NCBI GenBank assembly: GCA_031273365.1 | Contig: JAISSA010000145.1 | Location: 1-5,924 of the forward strand | DNA length: 5,924 nucleotides | Source of the DNA: Synergistaceae bacterium | Lineage (GTDB): Bacteria; Synergistota; Synergistia; Synergistales; Aminobacteriaceae | Direction of reading: 5' to 3' | Shown here: one piece after another, positions 1 to 4,989 of the stretch | How positions within the stretch are numbered: position 1 is the stretch's first letter | Layout: each line of letters begins with the position of its first letter | Program-made: the position numbers and the translations under genes | Notes under the pieces: model-generated | The model's database searches: none | Seen by the model: the letters and a program-made list of their open reading frames with translations, nothing else | What the model was told of the DNA's origin: nothing

Positions 1-847
1 CCGCCATGATGCGGCCGCAGAGGGGGATATCGTTCCCCGCGAGCCCGTTGGGATAGCCCTTTCCGTCGTATCTTTCATGATGAGAGGCGGCGATCATCGC
101 GGCGTATTGCAGGTAGCTCTGGGTGGGCGTGCGCGCGTACATGTTCTCCAAAATCTCCGCGCCGATAACCGTATGGCGCTTCATGGCGGAAAATTCCTCG
201 TCGTTCAGGCGGTCCGGTTTCAGGAGGATGCGGTCGCTGATCGCTATTTTGCCGATGTCGTGCAGGGGCGCCGCGCGAACCATCATCGCCAGACCCTCCT
301 CGGAAAGTTCCCCGGCGAACGTCCCTCTCTTCAGCAGCTCGCGGCCAAGCCGTTCCACATACCTGCTGGTGCGCACCACATGACCGCCGGTATTCTCGTC
401 GCGGCACTCGATCAGCTCCGCGAAGGAGGCGGCGATGCTGTCCGACATCTCCCTGACGGTGCCCTCCAGGTGCGACTGCCACGAGGCAAAGCGCAGGTGA
501 AGCTCTATCCTGTGAAGCAGGATATTCTGCTCGACGGGTTTGGTGATGAAATCTCTGGCGCCCGAGGTGAGGCCCCTGACCGCGACATCGACGTCGTGAT
601 TGCCCGTCAGGAAGATGACGGGAATTTTCTCCAGCCAGGGATTCATTTTGAGCCGGGCAAGGGTCTCGAAGCCATCCATATCCGGCATTTCGACGTCCAG
701 CAAAATCAGGTCCGGCCTCTCCTGCATGCAAATTTGCAGCGCGAGAGCGCCGGATTTGGCGAGCTGCGCCCTGTAGTGCGTCGCGAGCTGCGCGCTCAGG
801 TGCCAGAGAGTTTCCACGTTGTCGTCCACCACCAGTATTCGCTTCAC
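1..847 (-). CDS. REC-HD-GYP response regulator, likely c-di-GMP phosphodiesterase (C-terminus outside window)
   Basis: Predicted two-component output protein whose phosphorylated receiver would control hydrolysis of cyclic-di-GMP by an HD-GYP domain in the cytoplasm. Only the first 282 codons are present; the gene runs off the window edge. Residues 1-120 form a receiver: acidic pair D8-D9, phospho-acceptor D51 in LLDVEMPDMDG, T81 and K103 (ITKP). A helical linker (about 120-148) leads to the HD-GYP domain, with H156 (TGGHVVRT), H196-D197 (HDIGKIAI), H225, H256-H257 and an intact DGKGYPNG motif. The last metal-site Asp lies beyond the edge. The start is GTG at 847: an in-frame TAA lies upstream, no in-frame ATG falls between, and the alignment with the neighbouring paralogue begins exactly here. 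A GGGGG ribosome site lies 11 nt upstream, rather far. It follows its paralogue by 47 bp, so a shared transcript is likely. Domain assignment is firm; enzymatic activity is inferred from motifs. Confidence 0.93.
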   Translation of the reverse strand, partial: MKRILVVDDNVETLWHLSAQLATHYRAQLAKSGALALQICMQERPDLILLDVEMPDMDGFETLARLKMNPWLEKIPVIFLTGNHDVDVAVRGLTSGARDFITKPVEQNILLHRIELHLRFASWQSHLEGTVREMSDSIAASFAELIECRDENTGGHVVRTSRYVERLGRELLKRGTFAGELSEEGLAMMVRAAPLHDIGKIAISDRILLKPDRLNDEEFSAMKRHTVIGAEILENMYARTPTQSYLQYAAMIAASHHERYDGKGYPNGLAGNDIPLCGRIMA

Positions 848-858
848 CGTGCGGACAT

Positions 859-863
859 CCCCC
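859..863 (-). promoter_or_regulatory. Candidate ribosome binding site for the second HD-GYP gene
   Basis: On the minus strand GGGGG sits 11 nt before the GTG start at 847. It is the only purine-rich Shine-Dalgarno-like stretch in the 47-bp gap. No inverted repeat with a T-run is seen in the gap, which supports read-through from the upstream paralogue. Confidence 0.45.
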
Positions 864-894
864 TGTCTTTTCTCATCTTAATTAAAATCTAACT

Positions 895-1932
895 CTAATA
901 TTTTTTCATCAGCGGCTGCGTTTTGACGTCCAGACGCGCGAACTCCCCGGATATCGCCCCGAAAACGTCCACGATGCGGGGGTCGAACTCCGTGTCCCTG
1001 CCGCCGAGGAGGACCTCCCGCACCTCGTCGTGGCTCAGCGCGGGGCGGTGGAAACGGGGGCTCACGCAGGCGTCGTACACGTTCACCAGTGCCAGGATCC
1101 TGCAGCCCAGCGGGATTTCCTCACCCGCGAGCCCGTGCGGATACCCTTTGCCGTCGTAGCGTTCATGATGCCCTTCCGCCAGAACCTGAGCGTATTTGAG
1201 ATGCACCTGGGTGGGGATGCGCTCATGAATGGACTTCAGAACCCGCGCGCCGATAAGCGTGTGTTTTTTGACCTCCTCGTATTCCTCGGGGGACAGCGCC
1301 CCCTGTTTTGCAAGGAAAACGTCGCTGACGCCTATCTTTCCGATGTCGTGAAAGGGGGCTGCGCGCACCATCATGTTCAGGTCCGCCTCGGTCAGCTCCG
1401 GGAAAACGCCTCTCTCCAGCAGGCTGTGCCCCAGCAGCTCCATGTATTTGCCGGTGCGCAGCACGTGTCCGCCAAGCTTCGCGTCCTTGTACTCTATCAG
1501 CTCTGCAAAGGACACGGCGATGCTGTCCTCCAGTTTTCTCACGGTGTTCTCCAGGTGATGCTGGTAGGATGAAAATCGAAGGTGGAGTTCGATTCTGTGC
1601 AGCAGAATACTTCTGTTGACCGGCTTCGTGATGAAGTCCATCGCGCCCGATCCGAGCGCCCTGATCTCGGTCGCGGGATCGTGGCGGCCCGTCAGAAAAA
1701 TTACGGGAATCTGGTTCAGTTCGGGGTCCCGTTTCAGCGCCGTCAGCGTCTCGAATCCATCCATGCCCGGCATCTCCACGTCGAGCAGAACCAGGTCCGG
1801 CTTTTCCTGCAGACAGATGCGCAACGCAAGCGCGCCCCCGCCCGCCAGAAGGACGTCATAATTACCGGCAAGCTGCGCTCCTATCTGTTTCAAAACCGCC
1901 ATGTTATCGTCTACAACCAGTATTCGTTCCAT
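895..1932 (-). CDS. REC-HD-GYP response regulator with altered metal-site residues
   Basis: Complete 345-residue receiver plus HD-GYP protein, the usual length for this architecture and similar to RpfG-type regulators. The receiver (1-120) has D8-D9, phospho-acceptor D51 (LLDVEMPGMDG), T81 and K103. A helical linker (about 120-150) joins the HD-GYP domain, which has H156, H195-D196 (HDIGKIGV), H224, H255-H256 and the signature DGKGYPHG with GYP at 263-265. Two positions depart from the family. The conserved Asp of the usual RI-AD-YDA stretch is N284 (ALVNVYDA, codon AAC). The acidic residue often found four before the first His is K152. The domain would normally hydrolyse cyclic-di-GMP; activity may be reduced, altered or lost here. 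The ATG at 1932 is preceded by an in-frame TAG and lacks a clear Shine-Dalgarno; an upstream small reading frame ends 2 nt before it (TGACAATG), so coupled translation is possible. The stop is TAG at 895-897. It is paralogous to the downstream gene: 40 of the first 60 residues are identical by hand count. Confidence 0.95.
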   Translation of the reverse strand: MERILVVDDNMAVLKQIGAQLAGNYDVLLAGGGALALRICLQEKPDLVLLDVEMPGMDGFETLTALKRDPELNQIPVIFLTGRHDPATEIRALGSGAMDFITKPVNRSILLHRIELHLRFSSYQHHLENTVRKLEDSIAVSFAELIEYKDAKLGGHVLRTGKYMELLGHSLLERGVFPELTEADLNMMVRAAPFHDIGKIGVSDVFLAKQGALSPEEYEEVKKHTLIGARVLKSIHERIPTQVHLKYAQVLAEGHHERYDGKGYPHGLAGEEIPLGCRILALVNVYDACVSPRFHRPALSHDEVREVLLGGRDTEFDPRIVDVFGAISGEFARLDVKTQPLMKKY

Positions 1933-1934
1933 TG

Positions 1935-2006
1935 TCAGTCGTTCGGTCCAGATCTATAAATGGCCTGCAACACGTCACTCAACCCGATTTCCGTCAGCAA
2001 TTCCAT
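1935..2006 (-). CDS. Possible short leader reading frame before the HD-GYP gene (speculative)
   Basis: A minus-strand reading frame ends in TGA two bases before the ATG of the complete HD-GYP gene (TGACAATG). From the ATG at 2006 it would encode 23 residues; from an earlier in-frame ATG at 2120 it would encode 61. The short version starts MELLTEIGLSDVLQAI, plausible as an amphipathic helix. Neither start has a convincing ribosome site, and I recognise no family. It is listed because the next gene has no clear Shine-Dalgarno of its own, so translation of this frame could help load ribosomes there. It may equally be non-coding leader. Confidence 0.2.
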   Translation of the reverse strand: MELLTEIGLSDVLQAIYRSGPND

Positions 2007-2063
2007 ATCGACGCCGGTCAACGACGTCGACGTTCTCCGTAATGACTTTCCTGACGGGCCAAG

Positions 2064-2092
2064 TTTATCACGTCGCTTTAATTTTTTGCCAG
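2064..2092 (-). promoter_or_regulatory. Candidate sigma70-type promoter for the HD-GYP operon
   Basis: On the minus strand CTGGCA (2092-2087, four of six to TTGACA) is separated by exactly 17 nt from GATAAA (2069-2064, four of six to TATAAT). Transcription would start near 2056, giving a leader of about 120 nt before the ATG at 1932. It was found by eye; other promoters in the AT-rich region further upstream are possible. Confidence 0.35.
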
Positions 2093-2174
2093 ATATTTCG
2101 GCAGCCGTTTCCCGTTTCATTTACATCCAGCTTCTACCATATCCAGCGTCTATCTCGCCCTCGGGTCGTTAACA

Positions 2175-2227
2175 TTGCATATATACTGCAAAATAAGTGT
2201 ATACTATAAAAAATAGAAAGATATAAT
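2175..2227 (+). promoter_or_regulatory. Candidate promoter region of the hybrid kinase gene
   Basis: This AT-rich stretch holds two possible -10 elements on the plus strand. TATACT (2200-2205) lies 19 nt after TTGCAT (2175-2180), a slightly long spacer. A perfect TATAAT is at 2222-2227 but lacks a good -35 element at 17-18 nt (TGTATA at best). TATACT also occurs at 2182-2187, giving a direct repeat 18 bp apart. Starts near 2212 or 2234 would leave leaders of about 63 or 41 nt before the ATG at 2275. A start near 2234 would leave only about 5 nt before the alternative GTG at 2239, arguing against that start. Confidence 0.45.
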
Positions 2228-2258
2228 ACGCCTTTACAGTGGAGAATGTTGAGTTGCA

Positions 2259-2265
2259 GGGGGAG
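2259..2265 (+). promoter_or_regulatory. Ribosome binding site that decides the kinase start
   Basis: GGGGGAG lies 9 nt before the ATG at 2275. The longer reading frame beginning with GTG at 2239 has no comparable site, so the ATG is preferred and the 12 extra upstream residues are probably untranslated leader. Confidence 0.65.
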
Positions 2266-2274
2266 CGAAACACC

Positions 2275-4881
2275 ATGAGACAGCATCCTTACGACAGGAG
2301 CGGGAATTTTCCAGGTGCCGTGCGCCTGACCGGGGAAACGCTTAAAAGGCAACTCGAGCAGCAGAAGCTGATGTCGAAGCTGTCGCTGAGTTTCATTTCC
2401 ACCGGGAACATTGCCATGCTCATCAACAACGCTCTGCGCACGACGGGCGAGTTCCTCGGGGTGACGCGCATGGTCATCGGGGTTCCGAGCCGCGAAGAGG
2501 GGCTCACCCGGCCCGCCTACGTCTGGTGCGGAATGGAGGACATGCACCCGGAACCGACCAACGCCGACATCGGCGCGCTGATCGCCGAAAGCTTCCCGGA
2601 GTGCGCCTCCCCGGAAGAAAACGTTCCCTGCATCTGCTGCGACGACATCATGACCGGAGGCACGGGCGGGGGGAAATACTCCGCCCTGCAGAAGGTCGGA
2701 ATCAAGTCCTTCATCTGGGCGCCCCTGTACCTCTCGGGCCGCCTGTGGGGAATTCTCAGCATCGAAGAGTGCCTCGCCCCGCGCGTGTGGAGCGAAAGCG
2801 ACATGCAGCTGGTCAACCTCATCAACAGCGTCATTACGGGCGCGGTGGCGCGGAGCGTCATCGAACAGAAGCTCGTGCGCCTGTCCTCGATCGTCGAAAA
2901 TTCGCCGCAGCTCATGTGCTACCTCGACGCGGACGGCAGGCTCGAGTACGTCAACAACGGCGCCTCGCTGATATCCGGCTACCGGAACGAAGAGCTCCTG
3001 CAAAAGGGGCTGAAGCTCCTTTTCGACGACAGGACTCTTGTGCGCCTGAAAGCGACCTTCATCTTTTCCGCGTCGGACGAGGAACGAAAACCATTTACAG
3101 CGACGCTGCGCTGCAAAAACGGAGAAAAAAGGACTCTGAGCCTCTCCGTCTTTCCCGTCGGGGAAAAAAGCGTGGGCATTGTGGGCAGCAACGTCACCGA
3201 ACAGGTGCGGCTTCAGGAGCAGCTTCTCGAGGCCAAAACTCAGGCGGAAAACTCGAGCTCCGCGAAGAGCGAGTTCCTTTCGCGCATGTCGCACGAGATG
3301 CGCACGCCGATGAACGCCATTATCGGAATGACGGGCATCGGCAGGGCGTCGGGCGACATCGGGCGCAAGGATTACTGCCTCGATAAGATCGACGAGGCGT
3401 CGAAGCACCTGTTGGGCGTCATCAACGATATTCTCGACATGTCCAAGATCGAGGCGGGTAAACTGGAGGTCTCTCTCGCCGAGTTCAGGCTCGAAAAGAT
3501 GCTCCAGCGGGTGACGAACGTCATCGGCTTTCGCATGGACGAGAAAAAAATCAACTTCAGCGTCAACCTCGCGCGCAATCTCCCCGTATCCGTCATCTCC
3601 GACGATCAGCGTCTCGCCCAGGTGCTGACCAACCTGCTCTCGAACGCGGTTAAATTCACCCCCCGGAACGGCTCGATAACGCTGTCCGCCAAAACCGTCG
3701 AAGAGGCGTCGGGCGGGGTCTGCAGGCTCGAATTCAACGTCACGGACACGGGCATCGGCATCTCCCCTCAAAATCAGACGAAGCTCTTCAACTCCTTCGA
3801 GCAGGCCGACGGGGGCATCTCGCGTAAATTCGGCGGCACAGGGCTCGGCCTCGCCATCTCCAGACGCATCGTCGAGCTGCTTGGCGGCAAAATATGGGTC
3901 GAAAGCGAGGAAGGCAGGGGCTCCAGTTTCATCTTTCAGATCATGGCGATGCACGGCAGCGACAGCCCGTCCGTTTTCGACCATACGCGGGAGAAGCTGC
4001 GCGTTCTTGTGGTGGATGACTCGCAGGACGTGCTCGACTACTTCATTTCGCTCGCCGACGGCATGAATATCGACTGCGACGTCGCCTCAGGCGGCGAGGA
4101 AGCCTGCCGCATGATCGAGGAGAAGGGGGAAGCCTTCTACTCCGTCGTGTTCGTCGACTGGCGTATGCCCGTCATGGACGGCATCGAGCTGACCCGCGTC
4201 ATAAAGAGGCGATGGGGCAGGGAAATCGTCGTCATCATGATCCCGGCCTCGGAATGGGGCGAAATCGAGAGCGACGCAAAGGCCGCCGGCGTCGACGGAT
4301 TCGTGCCCAAACCGCTTTTCCCCTCGAACATTATGGACTGCATCAACAAATGCCTCGCGGCGGAAGAAGACGTCGAAACGACAGGGACCGACGCGCCCGG
4401 GAGCCGCGTTTTTGAAGGTCATGTTCCCGAAGGCCGTGCTTCCGAAGACCGTGCTTCCAAATCCGAAGGAGGTTGTTTTGAGGGGCGCCGTATCCTTCTG
4501 ACCGAGGATATCGACATCAACCGCGAGATCGTTGTCTCCCTGCTGGAGGAAACGCGCGTCGTCGTCGACAGCGCCGAGAACGGCGTCGTCGCCGTCTCCA
4601 TGTTCAAAAATGACCCGGGACGATACGACCTGATTCTCATGGACATCCACATGCCCGAGATGGACGGCTATCAGGCGACGCGCGCCATCCGCGAGCTCGA
4701 CGCGCCCCGCGCGAAGGAGGTCCCCATCGTCGCGATGACCGCCAACGTCTTCCGCGAGGACATCGAACGCTGTCTTGCCGCCGGCATGAACGACCACATC
4801 GGAAAACCGATCGACGTGGACGAGCTCATGGAAAAACTCTCCGGATACCTCGGCAGACGCGTAAGGGAAACCGGCATTTGA
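2275..4881 (+). CDS. Soluble hybrid sensor histidine kinase (GAF-PAS-HisKA-HATPase-REC-REC)
   Basis: Predicted cytoplasmic hybrid kinase of 868 residues; no signal peptide or membrane segment is visible. A short N-terminal helix leads to a GAF-like sensor (about 30-195) with C85, C110, C119, C121, C122 and C166. A PAS domain follows (about 200-315; SSIVENSPQLMCYLDADG). HisKA has the H-box SHEMRTPMNAIIGM with phospho-acceptor H340. The HATPase has an N-box NLLSNAVKF (N453, N457), DTGIGIS (D491) and FGGTGLGLAI (519-528). REC1 (about 575-695) has D581-D582, D628 and K679, but P657 where Thr/Ser is expected. A low-complexity linker (about 700-738) precedes REC2 (about 739-860), which has E744-D745, D790, T822 and K844. 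No HPt domain is present, so relay to a separate regulator would need one in trans. It is divergent from two REC-HD-GYP genes, its likely targets. The sensed signal is unknown. The 880-residue version from GTG 2239 is less likely. Confidence 0.95.
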   Translation: MRQHPYDRSGNFPGAVRLTGETLKRQLEQQKLMSKLSLSFISTGNIAMLINNALRTTGEFLGVTRMVIGVPSREEGLTRPAYVWCGMEDMHPEPTNADIGALIAESFPECASPEENVPCICCDDIMTGGTGGGKYSALQKVGIKSFIWAPLYLSGRLWGILSIEECLAPRVWSESDMQLVNLINSVITGAVARSVIEQKLVRLSSIVENSPQLMCYLDADGRLEYVNNGASLISGYRNEELLQKGLKLLFDDRTLVRLKATFIFSASDEERKPFTATLRCKNGEKRTLSLSVFPVGEKSVGIVGSNVTEQVRLQEQLLEAKTQAENSSSAKSEFLSRMSHEMRTPMNAIIGMTGIGRASGDIGRKDYCLDKIDEASKHLLGVINDILDMSKIEAGKLEVSLAEFRLEKMLQRVTNVIGFRMDEKKINFSVNLARNLPVSVISDDQRLAQVLTNLLSNAVKFTPRNGSITLSAKTVEEASGGVCRLEFNVTDTGIGISPQNQTKLFNSFEQADGGISRKFGGTGLGLAISRRIVELLGGKIWVESEEGRGSSFIFQIMAMHGSDSPSVFDHTREKLRVLVVDDSQDVLDYFISLADGMNIDCDVASGGEEACRMIEEKGEAFYSVVFVDWRMPVMDGIELTRVIKRRWGREIVVIMIPASEWGEIESDAKAAGVDGFVPKPLFPSNIMDCINKCLAAEEDVETTGTDAPGSRVFEGHVPEGRASEDRASKSEGGCFEGRRILLTEDIDINREIVVSLLEETRVVVDSAENGVVAVSMFKNDPGRYDLILMDIHMPEMDGYQATRAIRELDAPRAKEVPIVAMTANVFREDIERCLAAGMNDHIGKPIDVDELMEKLSGYLGRRVRETGI
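4414..4458 (+). repeat. Three in-frame 15-nt tandem repeats in the kinase inter-receiver linker
   Basis: Three 15-nt units run end to end: 4414-4428, 4429-4443 and 4444-4458. The last two differ at one base (GAAGGCC versus GAAGACC). They encode EGHVP, EGRAS and EDRAS, with weaker related residues on both sides (GSRVF, KSEGG). The array lies between the two receivers, where a flexible charged spacer is tolerated, and keeps the frame. Repeat number could vary among strains. Confidence 0.8.
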
Positions 4882-4886
4882 GGAAG

Positions 4887-4912
4887 CGCCGGCCCTCCGG
4901 CCGTAGGCGTTT
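4887..4912 (+). terminator. Candidate weak intrinsic terminator after the kinase gene
   Basis: CGCCGGCC (4887-4894) pairs with GGCC (4899-4902) and GGCG (4906-4909) around a CTCC loop, with a 3-nt GTA bulge, giving eight GC pairs. TTT follows immediately, then CTG. It lies 6 bp after the kinase stop. The T-run is short, so termination may be partial or factor-assisted. Confidence 0.4.
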
Positions 4913-4935
4913 CTGCGTGGACGCCTGTGGCGTTC
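4905..4935 (+). other. Two mutually exclusive hairpins between kinase and aldolase genes
   Basis: AGGCGT (4905-4910) can pair with ACGCCT (4921-4926) over a 10-nt loop. Alternatively GGACGCC (4919-4925) pairs with GGCGTTC (4929-4935) over a TGT loop, with one G-T pair. The first hairpin also competes with the upstream candidate terminator for GGCG at 4906-4909. Such alternation resembles an attenuator, but no regulatory ligand or long T-run is apparent. Confidence 0.35.
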
Positions 4936-4940
4936 TGTGT

Positions 4941-4956
4941 TATCGTAATTACGATA
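4941..4956. promoter_or_regulatory. Perfect 16-bp palindrome upstream of the aldolase gene, candidate operator
   Basis: TATCGTAATTACGATA reads identically on both strands and ends 33 bp before the aldolase ATG. Its size and symmetry fit a site for a dimeric repressor or activator. It resembles Zur/Fur-family half-sites (TCGTAAT with ATTACGA) but lacks the usual spacing, so no regulator is assigned. TTTAAT (4964-4969) downstream is a possible -10, without a good -35 and very close to the ribosome site. Confidence 0.45.
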
Positions 4957-4976
4957 CGTTCAATTTAATGAGTTAG

Positions 4977-4982
4977 AGGAGG
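4977..4982 (+). promoter_or_regulatory. Strong ribosome binding site of the aldolase gene
   Basis: A consensus AGGAGG lies 7 nt before the ATG at 4990. This fixes the start and suggests high translation, as expected of a glycolytic enzyme. Confidence 0.8.
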
Positions 4983-4989
4983 AACAGAT

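Larger units (their letters stand above)
1933..2274. other. Divergent intergenic region between HD-GYP operon and kinase gene
   Basis: These 342 bp separate minus-strand and plus-strand genes and must hold the promoters of both. The part near 2165-2230 is strikingly AT-rich against GC-rich genes on either side, as expected of a promoter core. The rest is mixed in composition, with one 10-bp perfect palindrome (ACGTCGACGT, 2024-2033) of unknown meaning. No tRNA, no transposon end and no convincing complete gene is seen apart from the speculative leader frame listed separately. Confidence 0.7.

Noticed and set aside
844..858. A four-codon ATG frame whose stop overlaps the GTG start of the second HD-GYP gene
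   Set aside because: Its ATG directly abuts the GGGGG run, leaving no room for ribosome binding, so it is probably coincidental.
77..892. A 271-codon plus-strand open frame over the truncated HD-GYP gene
   Set aside because: It is antisense to a gene with clear REC and HD-GYP motifs. A similar antisense frame occurs over the paralogue because the two sequences are related, so this likeness is not independent evidence of coding.
2024..2033. A 10-bp palindrome ACGTCGACGT in the divergent region
   Set aside because: It is short, GC-rich in line with the genome, and not placed near either candidate promoter core, so chance is a sufficient explanation.
2239..2274. GTG at 2239 as the kinase start, adding 12 residues
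   Set aside because: There is no ribosome site before it, and it lies about 5 nt from the start predicted by TATAAT at 2222-2227. The ATG at 2275 has GGGGGAG at 9 nt spacing.
2134..3984. A 616-codon open frame on the minus strand opposite the kinase gene
   Set aside because: It lies wholly antisense to a kinase with unmistakable motifs. Its translation is Arg/Asp/Ala/Val-rich with no recognisable domain, as expected of an antisense frame in GC-rich DNA.
4941..4956. Calling the palindrome a Zur box
   Set aside because: The half-sites resemble the Zur consensus, but the central spacing is three bases too short, so the assignment is not supported.
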